Origin: Pseudomonas migulae | GTDB lineage: Bacteria > Pseudomonadota > Gammaproteobacteria > Pseudomonadales > Pseudomonadaceae | Assembly: GCF_024169315.1 (NCBI RefSeq) | Contig: NZ_JALJWR010000001.1 | Span: 1,323,501-1,387,500 of the forward strand | Length of the DNA: 64,000 nt | Direction: 5' to 3' | In this document: positions 27,601 through 35,056 of the stretch, piece by piece | Position numbering within the stretch: the stretch's first letter is position 1 | How the letters are laid out: each line of letters starts with the position of its first letter | Program-made: the position numbers and the translations under genes | The notes under the pieces: generated by a model | The model's database searches: none | Seen by the model: the letters and a program-made list of their open reading frames with translations, nothing else | What the model was told of the DNA's origin: nothing

Positions 27601-27819
27601 GCCGTTGACCTCCTGTTCGATGGGGATCGCCAGGGTCTCGGCGACCGTCTGCGCCGAGGCGCCGGGATAGGTCGCGGTGACCACCACCGTGGGCGGTGCG
27701 ATGTCCGGGTACTCGGACGTCGGCAGCACCAGATAGGCCAGGCCACCGACAATCATCAGGACAATGGACAGCACAATCGCCAATACCGGTTGTTCGATGG
27801 ACGTGCGTCCCAGGCTCAT
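24637..27819 (-). CDS. RND multidrug efflux pump, HAE1 family (MexF-like)
   Basis: The 1060-residue inner-membrane pump has the twelve-helix, two-loop plan. It starts MSLGRTSIEQPVLAIVLS, has YPDIAPPTVVV and the GAREYSMRIWLDP segment in the first periplasmic loop, GIVVDNAIVVVENVERH in helix 4 with the proton-relay Asp pair, and QIGFIVLVGLAAKNAILIVE in the second half with the conserved Lys. The sequence style is closest to MexF/TtgE-like pumps that export chloramphenicol, quinolones, aromatic acids or solvents. Its start overlaps the adaptor stop by 4 bases (ATGA) and its end overlaps the channel gene. No regulator is adjacent. Confidence 0.95.
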   Translation of the reverse strand: MSLGRTSIEQPVLAIVLSIVLMIVGGLAYLVLPTSEYPDIAPPTVVVTATYPGASAQTVAETLAIPIEQEVNGVEDMLYMYSQATSDGSLNLTVTFKPGTDVDKAQVLVQNRVALATPRLPEPVQRSGVTVRKSSPTQLSTIFISSPKGTYDQLYVSNFAIRNVADVLKRIDGVGDINPLGAREYSMRIWLDPERVAAFNLTPADIIAAVRSQNTQVAGGVIAQPPVASQAFQPNLIFEGRLKEPADFDNIVLKSGTAGRLVRLKDVARTEIAGLAYVNNTYYLRNPAIGLQVLQRPGANALATMKVVEETMEKIGKEFPEGIEYSIGYNPTAFIADSIGELGKTIYEAVILVVLVIMIFLQGWRPSIIPILAIPVSLVGTFAVMAMLGYSVNNLTLFGLVLAVGIVVDNAIVVVENVERHLADGKNPLEATIVTMQEIGGALIAITLVLCAVFIPTAFIPGISGEFFRQFGVTIAVATAISLFNSVTLSPALAAMILRRHDPDAHQQPKTGVFGVLKRAADGFNRGFLKLSSSYAGSVRGLVARTPLMLAIYAVLIAATAYLLVSTPKGFIPVQDRGYLVVIVQLPDGASLERTNEISQQIEAIALDVPGVDRVPTFSGFSMVTGTSSSNSAGLAPVFQPWSERKVHGLTSDKIAEDLRERLKVVSGATVIVATPPPVQGLGSTGGFSMRLQDTAGLGTEALAKATDDLIAAANATQGMTGVYSPFSARTPQVFVELDRERAEMLGVPSSQINQAIETYFGSSYINDFNLVGRTYRVTAQADLPYRVTPEDLARVKVRNDAGQMVPIAGVTRLHEALGVERFPRYNLFPTAEINGDTLPGLGSEFGIKTMERLAEETLPAGITYQWTDLSYQQTTAGNMGLLVFPLCVIFVYLVLAAQYGSWSLPLAILLIVPMCLLAAAGGVRLMGLDINILTQIGFIVLVGLAAKNAILIVEVARQQEKEGQGIVDAVVEACRLRLRPILMTSLAFVLGVLPLVMSEGAGSEMRQAVGSAVFFGMIGVTLFGLLFTPVFYVLIRRLAGGERQVNAPTLHSEQGVAHE

Positions 27820-29024
27820 AGCGAAGCCTCCTGGTTGTCCGTCGCTTTCGCGGCCTGGACCAGCGAGCGCTCCTGTGCCGTCGCCGTATCACCGGCCCGC
27901 ACGCGTTGCAGGCCATCGACAATCACCCGGTCCTGCGCCTGCAAGCCGCTGGCGATTTCGCGTAAACCGTCATGCAGTTTGCCGAGCGTCACCGGGCGAA
28001 CTTCGACCTTGTTCTGCGCATTCAGCACGTAGACGACTTTGCGCGTCGCATCGACGCCGATAGCGGTGTCCGGCAGGAGCAGTGCCGAGTAAGGCGCCTG
28101 GCTGGAGAACTGCACCCGGCCAAACTGCCCCGGGCTCAAATGCAGGTCTTGGTTACTGACGCGGGCCCGCTGACGCAAGGTCCCGGTCGACTGATCCAGG
28201 CGGTTGTCGATGAAGTCCATGCGCCCGGTCATGCTCGGCTCCACTTCACCGGGCAAGGCAATGCGCACCTGACTCTGATTGGCGGCAGTGTTCGCCTGGC
28301 GGCGGTATTTGAGGTAGCTCTGCTCGTCGATATCGAAGTAGATATCAATCGGGTCAATCGAGACGATGGCGGTCAGCAACGTGGCGCTGCTGTTACCGCC
28401 GTTGACCAGGTTTCCTTCGCTGATCAGCTTGCGGCTGATGCGCCCGGTCATGGGCGCGGTGATGCGGGTGAATTCCAGGTCCAGCTTCGCTGCGCTCAGC
28501 GCCCCTTCGGCACTGAGGACCTCGGCCTGCGCGGCCTGACGCGCTTGCAAACGTTGGTCATAGAGGCTGCGCGCAATGGTTTTGGATTCGATCAGGACGT
28601 TGGCGCGGGCAAACTCCTGCTCGGCGAGGGCCAGTTGCGAGCGCACCTGTGCCAGTTTGCCTTGCGCCTGGATCACGGCAGCCTGGAAGGAGCGCGAATC
28701 AATCACGAACAGCAGGTCGCCTTTCTTGACGATGGCCCCGTCCTGAAACGCGACTTTCTCAAGATAACCGCTGACCCGCGAACGAACTTCGACTGAATCG
28801 GTGGCCTCGAAGCGGCCGGTAAAACTGTCCCAGTCGGTGATTACCGACTTGACGGGTTGGCTGACCGTGACGCTCGGGGTCGCCGACGCGCTGCTGGCGT
28901 GATCCGGGCCACAACCGCTCAAGGCAGCCACCAGCGCAAGGCTGATCGCGGACAACGCCGCGCCTTTTATTAACTTTGATTTGATTGGGGATGCTGCCGG
29001 TTTCCCCGTGGTGTGCAAGTTCAC
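27816..29024 (-). CDS. RND efflux periplasmic adaptor (membrane fusion protein)
   Basis: The start is taken at GTG 29024, 7 bases after GGAGAG; this gives 402 residues. The next upstream option is a TTG at 29054 without a ribosome site. After a hydrophobic signal segment a lipobox ALSGCGPD marks a lipoprotein anchor. The adaptor order follows: beta-barrel/lipoyl halves with RVSGYLEKVAFQDGAIVKKG and ITAPMTGRISRKLISEGN flanking a coiled hairpin (about 100-180), then the beta-barrel with DIYFDIDEQSYLK and a membrane-proximal domain. It couples the pump to the OprN-like channel. Confidence 0.93.
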   Translation of the reverse strand: MNLHTTGKPAASPIKSKLIKGAALSAISLALVAALSGCGPDHASSASATPSVTVSQPVKSVITDWDSFTGRFEATDSVEVRSRVSGYLEKVAFQDGAIVKKGDLLFVIDSRSFQAAVIQAQGKLAQVRSQLALAEQEFARANVLIESKTIARSLYDQRLQARQAAQAEVLSAEGALSAAKLDLEFTRITAPMTGRISRKLISEGNLVNGGNSSATLLTAIVSIDPIDIYFDIDEQSYLKYRRQANTAANQSQVRIALPGEVEPSMTGRMDFIDNRLDQSTGTLRQRARVSNQDLHLSPGQFGRVQFSSQAPYSALLLPDTAIGVDATRKVVYVLNAQNKVEVRPVTLGKLHDGLREIASGLQAQDRVIVDGLQRVRAGDTATAQERSLVQAAKATDNQEASL

Positions 29025-29086
29025 TTTTGTGCTCTCCGAAGTGAGTAAAACCAAAACATAAGTTCATTTATCCAGAACAGGTTTAA

Positions 29087-29224
29087 TCAACTTCCGACAG
29101 CGCGCTCATTCAGTGTTTTATTACGATCAACAAAGGCACCCGACTCTTCTGCATGAACTGTAAAAGATCCAGAAAGAGCAGCCAGAGTGGCAAACAGGGC
29201 AATGATTTTTTTGAAGCAAGTCAT
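29087..29224 (-). CDS. Small secreted/periplasmic peptide, 45 residues, unknown function
   Basis: A short frame with ATG 29224 encodes MTCFKKIIALFATLAALSG followed by SFTVHA and a polar 20-residue mature part (EESGAFVDRNKTLNERAVGS). The lysine pair, hydrophobic core and VHA cleavage site form a textbook Sec signal peptide, which is unlikely by chance. It precedes the efflux adaptor by 62 bases in the same direction, so it may be the first gene of the efflux transcript. The ribosome site is weak (GAG eleven bases upstream). I do not recognise a family; small exported stress peptides next to efflux or metal operons are known in Pseudomonas. Confidence 0.5.
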   Translation of the reverse strand: MTCFKKIIALFATLAALSGSFTVHAEESGAFVDRNKTLNERAVGS

Positions 29225-29484
29225 GATGAAAAATCTCGGTAGTGATCAGGATGGAAAGGATTTTCCAGTACCACTCACCGAAGATAAACCGCAGGAATAC
29301 GAAAACAATATTGACTAAAAGACAAGAGCGAACGCTCTAGCACAAGGCTTATACAAACGCTACCGCGGCGTTACAACGCCGCGGGACAATGACTTGTGAA
29401 GCGTATTCACTGATGACGGGCGAATGCCATTTATTGAGGCAGGATAAAAAACAAGACGATTGAAGCAGGCAGGGTTATTTAACT
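29225..29484. other. Upstream region of the RND operon with two palindromes
   Basis: This spacer (to the gabD-like terminator) holds AGAGCGAACGCTCT at 29325-29338, within a near-perfect palindrome CAAGAGCGAACGCTCTAG, and a perfect 10-base-arm inverted repeat CCGCGGCGTTACAACGCCGCGG at 29363-29384. Either could be a regulator site or, for the second, a hairpin. No gene is seen here. The promoter of the small peptide and efflux operon must lie here, but clear hexamers are not visible. Confidence 0.4.
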
Positions 29485-29520
29485 TTAAATAAACAAGGAG
29501 ATGGCCTGGCGACCATCTCC
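29485..29520 (-). terminator. Rho-independent terminator of the gabD-like operon
   Basis: Just after the stop codon at 29529, the minus strand reads GGAGATGG, an 8-base loop, CCATCTCC, then TTGTTTATTT. Stem arms are at 29497-29504 and 29513-29520 on the plus strand. Confidence 0.75.
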
Positions 29521-29528
29521 ACAAACTA

Positions 29529-31007
29529 TCAGCGATCAATACCTCCCAGACAAAGGTACTTGATCTCAAGATAATCCTCGATGCCGTACTTGGAACCTTC
29601 ACGGCCAAGTCCCGACGATTTGACCCCACCAAACGGCGCCACTTCCGTTGAGATCAGCCCTTCGTTGATCCCGACAATGCCGCACTCCAGCGCTTCAGCC
29701 ACGCGCATGATCCGGCCGATATCGCGGCTGTAGAAATACGCAGCCAAACCAAACTCGGTGTCGTTGGCCATCTCGATGGCTTGCGCCTCGGTGCTGAAAC
29801 GGAACAACGGCGCCACCGGGCCGAAGGTTTCCTCACGAAACACCCTCGATTCGCGCGGTACATTCACCAGGATAGTCGGCCGGTAGAAGCTGCCACCCAG
29901 CGGATGACGCTCGCCACCGGTCAAGACCGACGCACCGCGCTCGACGGCATCGGCGACATGCTCCTCGGCCTTGCGCACAGCGTTGTCGTCGATCAGCGGA
30001 CCGATCGTCACGCCGTCCTCGAACCCGTTACCGACCTTCAGCGCTTCGACGGCGGTTTTCAGTTTGGCGGCGAAGGCGTCGTAAATGCCGTCCTGCACCA
30101 GCAAGCGGTTGGCGCAGACACAGGTCTGCCCGGCGTTGCGGTACTTGGAGGCCAACGCGCCCTGCACGGCGGCATCGAGATCGGCGTCGTCGAACACGAT
30201 AAATGGCGCGTTGCCACCCAGCTCCATGCTGGTCTTCTTGATGGTGGGTGCGCATTGCGCCAGTAGCGTGGCACCGACTTCGGTGCTACCGGTGAACGAC
30301 AGCTTGCGCACATCCGGGCTGGAGGTCAGCTCGCCACCTATTTCACTGCCCGGTCCGGTAATCACATTGCACACGCCGGCAGGCAGGCCGGCGCGCTCGG
30401 CCAGCACGGCAATCGCGATCGCCGAAAACGGTGTCTGACTGGCCGGACGCAACACGCCGGTGCAACCCGCTGCCCAGCCTGGCCCGGCCTTGCGGGTGAT
30501 CATCGCCGCCGGGAAATTCCACGGGGTAATCGCGGCAAACACGCCGATGGGTTCTTTCTGAACGATGATGCGGCTGGTCGTTGAATGAGAGGCGATGGTA
30601 TCGCCATAAACACGCTTGCCCTCCTCGGCGAACCACTCAATGAAGGACGCAGCGTAGGTGATCTCGCCACGACTTTCGGCCAGCGGCTTGCCTTGTTCGG
30701 CGGTCATGATTTGCGCGAGGTCTTCGCGATGGGTGATCATCAATTCGAACAAGGCGCGCAGTTTGACCGCGCGCTCTTTGGCAGTAAGCGCTCGCCACGC
30801 CGGTTGCGCACGTTTGGCGGCGGCGATGGCCTGGGCGGTCTCAGTGGCACCAAATGAAGGCACGCGCCCCAGTACCTTGCCGGTGGCCGGGTTGGTCACG
30901 GTGATGCTGCGTCCCTCGCCCACCTCAAGCCACTGGCCATTGATGAAGTTCGCCTCACGGAACAACGTGGGATCGTCGAGTGTTGCCAGGAAGTTGGTAT
31001 CGGCCAT
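29529..31007 (-). CDS. Succinate-semialdehyde dehydrogenase-like aldehyde dehydrogenase (GabD family)
   Basis: The 492-residue ALDH starts at ATG 31007 with GAGGGG upstream (a TTG at 31022 is not needed). Motifs: ITPWNFPAAMITRK, FTGSTEVGATLL, the base in MELGGNAPFIVFDDADLD, the nucleophile cysteine in YRNAGQTCVCANR, and FGGVKSSGLGREGSKYG near the C-terminus. The CVCANR context and the tail are typical of NADP-dependent GabD enzymes, which also accept glutarate semialdehyde and related aldehydes. It follows the zinc alcohol dehydrogenase by 11 bases. Together they would oxidise an alcohol such as 4-hydroxybutyrate or a diol to an acid; this is inference. Confidence 0.9.
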   Translation of the reverse strand: MADTNFLATLDDPTLFREANFINGQWLEVGEGRSITVTNPATGKVLGRVPSFGATETAQAIAAAKRAQPAWRALTAKERAVKLRALFELMITHREDLAQIMTAEQGKPLAESRGEITYAASFIEWFAEEGKRVYGDTIASHSTTSRIIVQKEPIGVFAAITPWNFPAAMITRKAGPGWAAGCTGVLRPASQTPFSAIAIAVLAERAGLPAGVCNVITGPGSEIGGELTSSPDVRKLSFTGSTEVGATLLAQCAPTIKKTSMELGGNAPFIVFDDADLDAAVQGALASKYRNAGQTCVCANRLLVQDGIYDAFAAKLKTAVEALKVGNGFEDGVTIGPLIDDNAVRKAEEHVADAVERGASVLTGGERHPLGGSFYRPTILVNVPRESRVFREETFGPVAPLFRFSTEAQAIEMANDTEFGLAAYFYSRDIGRIMRVAEALECGIVGINEGLISTEVAPFGGVKSSGLGREGSKYGIEDYLEIKYLCLGGIDR

Positions 31008-31018
31008 GCTGTTCCCCC

Positions 31019-32143
31019 TCAAAATTCAATGACCTGACGGACCGCGCTGCCATCGTGCAAGCGGTCGAAACCTTCGTTGATGTCGTCCAGTTTCAGCCGG
31101 CCGCTGAGCAGCCGATCCACCGGCAGGCGACCATCACGATAGAGTTCGATGAAGCGCGGAATATCGCGCAGCGGCACACAGGTGCCGATGTAGCTGCCCT
31201 TGAGCGTGCGCTCTTCGCCCACCAGTTGAACGACGTTGACCGGCAACGTGGAACCGGGTGGCGGCAGGCCGGCGGTCACGGTCATGCCACCGCGTTTGGT
31301 CATTTGCATGGCGTTGTCCAGCGCCCGGATCGAACCGGCCATTTCGAACACATAGTCGGCGCCACCGCCGGTCAATTGCCGCACCTGCTCCACGGCGTCC
31401 GGGTCGGCGCCATTGACCACTGCGGAGGCCCCGACTTCTTTAGCCAGTGCGAGCTTCTCGGGTGACAGGTCGACGGCGATGATTCTGCTCGCCCCGGCGG
31501 CCCTCGCCCCCAACACCGCTGCCAGGCCGACACCGCCCAGCCCGATCACCACGGCGGTCGAGCCCGCCCGCAGCTGCGCGGTGTTGACCACCGCACCGAC
31601 GCCTGTCAACACCGCGCAACCAAACAGCGCGGCTTCGACAAACGGCAAATCGCGGTCGATCTTCACCACCGAATTGCGCGACACCACCGCGTATTCGGCA
31701 AATGCCGAAACGCCGAGATGGTGATGGACGTGACCGGCTGCGCTGCTCAAACGCACCGAGCCATTGATCAGCGTGCCGGCCGCATTCGCTTTCGCCCCCG
31801 GCTCGCACAGCGCCGGACGACCTTCAGCGCACGGCAGGCAGTGGCCGCAACTGGGCATGAACACCATCACCACATGGTCGCCCGGCTCAAGGTCACTGAC
31901 CCCGTCACCGAGTGCTTCGACCACACCCGCCGCTTCATGACCGAGCGCCATGGGCATGGGTCGCGGACGGTCGCCATTGATCACCGACAGGTCGGAATGG
32001 CACAGGCCCGCGGCGCGGATTCGCACCAGCACCTCGCCCGGCCCCGGTGGCGCCAGCTCGATGGTTTCAATCGCGATCGGCTTGCTTTGCGCGTACGGCG
32101 GCGCAACTTTCATGTGTCTTAGAACAGCAGCTCTGACTTGCAT
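31019..32143 (-). CDS. Zinc-dependent alcohol dehydrogenase (class III-like MDR)
   Basis: The 374-residue enzyme starts at ATG 32143 (GGAGA upstream); the longer open frame to 32299 is arginine-rich and unlikely. Catalytic zinc ligands are Cys in GLCHSD, His-Glu in LGHEAAGVVEALG, and a later Cys in LFGCAVLTG. The structural zinc lobe is complete with PSCGHCLPCAEGRPALC. NAD binds at GLGGVGLAAVLGA followed by AVDLSPEKL (Asp for NAD). The class resembles AdhC/formaldehyde-dehydrogenase-like proteins without a glutathione requirement being evident. It heads a two-gene unit with the GabD-like enzyme and has a palindrome (TGAGTACTCA) 32 bases upstream. Confidence 0.92.
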   Translation of the reverse strand: MQVRAAVLRHMKVAPPYAQSKPIAIETIELAPPGPGEVLVRIRAAGLCHSDLSVINGDRPRPMPMALGHEAAGVVEALGDGVSDLEPGDHVVMVFMPSCGHCLPCAEGRPALCEPGAKANAAGTLINGSVRLSSAAGHVHHHLGVSAFAEYAVVSRNSVVKIDRDLPFVEAALFGCAVLTGVGAVVNTAQLRAGSTAVVIGLGGVGLAAVLGARAAGASRIIAVDLSPEKLALAKEVGASAVVNGADPDAVEQVRQLTGGGADYVFEMAGSIRALDNAMQMTKRGGMTVTAGLPPPGSTLPVNVVQLVGEERTLKGSYIGTCVPLRDIPRFIELYRDGRLPVDRLLSGRLKLDDINEGFDRLHDGSAVRQVIEF

Positions 32144-32170
32144 CCTTCGTCTCCGACGCAGCTGGACTCG

Positions 32171-32191
32171 ATAGTGAGTACTCATCACTAT
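32171..32191. promoter_or_regulatory. Palindrome upstream of the zinc alcohol dehydrogenase
   Basis: ATAGTGA (32171-32177) pairs with TCACTAT (32185-32191), and the centre TGAGTACTCA (32175-32184) is itself a perfect 10-base palindrome. It lies 28-48 bases before the ADH start codon, where an operator would act. Which regulator reads it is unknown; its TA centre differs from the CG centre of the nearby LacI-type site. Confidence 0.4.
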
Positions 32192-32338
32192 GCCGCAGCC
32201 TTCCTGTGCCAGAAACACGTCGCCAGGCCTAGCTGTTTGGAATTGAATTCGCAGAACAGTCGCGGCGAATGTGCTTAAGCCGCATCCCGTTCTCGACAAG
32301 GATCGGGGGTTTCGAAGTCAGGGTTCACTGTCGGGTGA

Positions 32339-33412
32339 CTAGTCGTGCGGTTGCCAGACCAGGCAATCAGGCGCCTGCTTTACGCCAGACGCAGGCATCT
32401 TCGAGCTTTTGCGCACGATCAACCGCCCTCGAACGACCTCTTGAATCGCCGGTGTATCCGGGTTTTCCAATTGCGCGCAGATGATGCCGACCGCACGACT
32501 GACCATGTCGCCAACCGGTTGAACGTAAGTGGTCAACGAAAAGACGGGCCAGGCTGCCAGGGCGATGTCATCGAAACCGACGATTGAAATGTCGGTGCCC
32601 GGTGCGAGCCCGAACTCCTCGCGAGCGACGTTGATGGCGCCCAACGCCATGATGTCATTCGCGCAAAAAATGCCGTCCGGTGGAGTGGCGCTCGACAGCA
32701 GTCGGCGAGTGGCGTCCATGGCCCCGTCAAACGTGTAATGACCCACTTCGCGCTGTGGCGCGGGATGACCAAGACATTGCAGCGTGTCGACAAACCCTCT
32801 TTCGCGGTCGCGGCTGGTTGAAGAGCTTTCCTTGCCGGCGATATAAGCCAGCTGACGATGACCACCCGCCACCAGGAATTGCGCAATTTCCATGCTGCCT
32901 TGTGCGTTGTCACTGGTCACGCTGGAAATGCTGCTGCTGTCATTTCTACGGTTTAGCAGCACGACGGGTAAACCTGTCTGCTTGCACTCTTGGGCAAAAC
33001 GCGAAGACAGGCTCGCCGATACCAGAATCAGGGCTTCAACGCGGTAGCCCAGTACTTCTTCGAGCACCGGATCGGAGTCTTCATGATTCGCGGTGGAGAA
33101 CAACAGCACCCGATAACCGAGCCCTTCGAACGCCGCCGACAAGGCCTCCAGCACCGCTGAATAAAAAGGGTTCTCCATGCTGGGCGCGACGACGCCGATC
33201 AGGTTGGATCGGCGTTTGATCAACGAGCGTGCCCACTGATTGGGGCGGTAACCCAGCGCCGCCGCCGCATCCTCTACCTTCTGGCGCGTCTTCGGCGAAA
33301 CACTGGCGCCCTTGGTGAAGGTTCGCGAAACCGCAGACTGCGAGACACCCGCCAACCTGGCCACATCATGGGCGGTGACCGGATGCCGGGATTGGTCGTT
33401 GGAATCAGCCAT
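32339..33412 (-). CDS. LacI family transcriptional regulator
   Basis: The 357-residue regulator has the helix-turn-helix and hinge of the family: VTAHDVARLAGVSQSAVSRT (11-30), LGYRPNQWARSLIKRRSNLIG (hinge, about 54-74), then a periplasmic-binding-like sensor domain with VAPSMENPFYS, DGIFCANDIMALGA and SIVGFDDIALAAW. ATG 33412. It is divergent from the HisD-like gene; the 217-base gap holds a perfect palindrome with a central CG, the typical LacI-family operator form. It probably represses the HisD-like/GntP unit, and perhaps the following genes, until a sugar-like or acid effector binds. Confidence 0.93.
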   Translation of the reverse strand: MADSNDQSRHPVTAHDVARLAGVSQSAVSRTFTKGASVSPKTRQKVEDAAAALGYRPNQWARSLIKRRSNLIGVVAPSMENPFYSAVLEALSAAFEGLGYRVLLFSTANHEDSDPVLEEVLGYRVEALILVSASLSSRFAQECKQTGLPVVLLNRRNDSSSISSVTSDNAQGSMEIAQFLVAGGHRQLAYIAGKESSSTSRDRERGFVDTLQCLGHPAPQREVGHYTFDGAMDATRRLLSSATPPDGIFCANDIMALGAINVAREEFGLAPGTDISIVGFDDIALAAWPVFSLTTYVQPVGDMVSRAVGIICAQLENPDTPAIQEVVRGRLIVRKSSKMPASGVKQAPDCLVWQPHD

Positions 33413-33541
33413 TGCGTCTCAGCTCAATTTTAGAAATGCCGATCATACCTGCCATTGACTGCGACGTGTGCTGCCTGCCTGTTCTGCGAGCAAACGCTTG
33501 GCCCTGACCTGGAAAACTTCGGATCTTTTTTCGGCCCCCCC

Positions 33542-33571
33542 TTTTCAACTTCCTTGGGAATGGCTTAGGAT
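33542..33571 (+). promoter_or_regulatory. Possible sigma-70 promoter of the HisD-like operon
   Basis: TTTTCA (33542-33547) and TAGGAT (33566-33571) are 18 bases apart. Transcription would begin about 33578, directly at the palindromic operator. The hexamers are weak matches. Confidence 0.3.
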
Positions 33572-33580
33572 TGCCCCGCC

Positions 33581-33596
33581 TTGCATACGTATGCAA
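33581..33596. promoter_or_regulatory. Putative LacI-family operator, perfect 16-bp palindrome
   Basis: TTGCATACGTATGCAA is an exact palindrome with the central CG dyad that LacI/GalR proteins kink with their hinge helix. It lies 34 bases upstream of the HisD-like start codon and faces the divergent lacI-type gene. Confidence 0.7.
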
Positions 33597-33629
33597 AACC
33601 AAAAACAACAACGCTCAGGAATTTATCCC

Positions 33630-34937
33630 ATGGCAACTTGGCTCAAAAAAGGCGCGGAAGCCTCCGTCATCAAATCGGCAGCCCGCGAAGTGCGTGACAC
33701 GGTTGAAAAGACCCTGGCCGACATCGAAGAGCGCGGCGATGCGGCGATTCGCGACCTCTCGATTCGTTTCGACAACCTCGATCGCGAGGACTACCGACTC
33801 ACCAGCGCCGAGATCGATGCGTGCATGGCGCAACTGACCAAACGCGACATCTCCGACATCGAGTTCGCCCAGACCCAGGTGCGCAACTTCGCCCAGCACC
33901 AACGCAACAGCCTGAGTGATCTGGAAGTCGAAACGCTGCCGGGCGTGATCCTCGGCCACAAAAACATTCCAGTGAACGCGGCGGGTTGTTATGTGCCGGG
34001 CGGCAAGTACCCGCTGCTGGCATCGGCGCACATGTCAGTGATTACGGCCAAGGTCGCCGGCGTGCCGCGCATCATCACCTGTGCTCCACCGTTCCATGGC
34101 AAACCGGCCCCGGCCATTGTCGCTGCGCAGCACATGGCGGGCGCCGATGAGATCTACTGCCTGGGCGGGATTCAGGCCATCGGGGCGATGGCGCTGGGCA
34201 CCAAGTCGATTGCTCCGGTCGATATGCTAGTCGGCCCGGGCAACGCTTTTGTCGCCGAGGCCAAACGCCAACTGTTCGGTCGAGTCGGTATCGACCTGTT
34301 CGCCGGCCCCACCGAAACGCTGGTGATCGCCGATGAAACGGTCGACGGTGAAATCTGCGCCACGGACCTGCTGGGCCAAGCCGAACACGGTCCGGATTCG
34401 CCGGCGATTTTGCTGACGACATCGGAAAAACTGGCGCGCGAGACCATGGCTGAAATCGAACGGCTGCTGCAGATCCTGCCGACCGCAGGTATTGCTCGCC
34501 AGGCCTGGGAAAGCTTTGGTGAAGTGATCGTGGCCGAAGACGAACAGGAAATGCTGGCCATCGCCAACGACCTGGCGTTCGAGCACGTCCAAGTCATGAC
34601 CCATCACCCGGACTTCTTCCTGAAAAACATGCGCAACTACGGCGCGCTGTTCCTCGGCCCGCGCACCAACGTTTCTTACGGCGACAAGGCCATCGGCACC
34701 AACCACACCCTGCCGACCAAGAAAGCCGCGCGCTACACCGGTGGCCTGTGGGTCGGCAAGTTCATCAAGACCTGCACCTATCAGAAGGTCACGACCGACG
34801 AAGCGTCGGCCCTGATTGGTGAGTACTGCTCACGCCTGTGCGCCCTGGAAGGATTCGCCGGACACGGCGAGCAAGCCAACATCCGTGTCCGTCGCTACGG
34901 TCACAAGGATGTGCCGTACGCCGGTATCGCCGAGTAA
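33630..34937 (+). CDS. Histidinol dehydrogenase-like oxidoreductase (HisD paralogue, HpsN-like)
   Basis: The 435-residue protein starts at ATG 33630 (AGGA upstream). All HisD catalytic groups can be placed: zinc ligands Gln250 and His253 in [11 protein letters not shown], Asp352 in [10 protein letters not shown], His412 in [10 protein letters not shown], and the Glu318-His319 pair in [24 protein letters not shown] is the family signature. No histidine genes are nearby; a LacI regulator and a GntP permease are. That setting points to a paralogue oxidising another alcohol in two NAD-dependent steps to an acid, as HpsN does for 2,3-dihydroxypropanesulfonate. The substrate is not determined. Confidence 0.88.
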   Translation: MATWLKKGAEASVIKSAAREVRDTVEKTLADIEERGDAAIRDLSIRFDNLDREDYRLTSAEIDACMAQLTKRDISDIEFAQTQVRNFAQHQRNSLSDLEVETLPGVILGHKNIPVNAAGCYVPGGKYPLLASAHMSVITAKVAGVPRIITCAPPFHGKPAPAIVAAQHMAGADEIYCLGGIQAIGAMALGTKSIAPVDMLVGPGNAFVAEAKRQLFGRVGIDLFAGPTETLVIADETVDGEICATDLLGQAEHGPDSPAILLTTSEKLARETMAEIERLLQILPTAGIARQAWESFGEVIVAEDEQEMLAIANDLAFEHVQVMTHHPDFFLKNMRNYGALFLGPRTNVSYGDKAIGTNHTLPTKKAARYTGGLWVGKFIKTCTYQKVTTDEASALIGEYCSRLCALEGFAGHGEQANIRVRRYGHKDVPYAGIAE

Positions 34938-35056
34938 TAACAGTCTGGCTAAAAAGGGCCGCGACACGTGCGCGGCCCAACAACAAAAATCACAGCCACT
35001 GCGCAGCCCATCGCTCGCCCCCTCTGCGCTGCAGGCTCAGCCTCGAAGGACATCCC

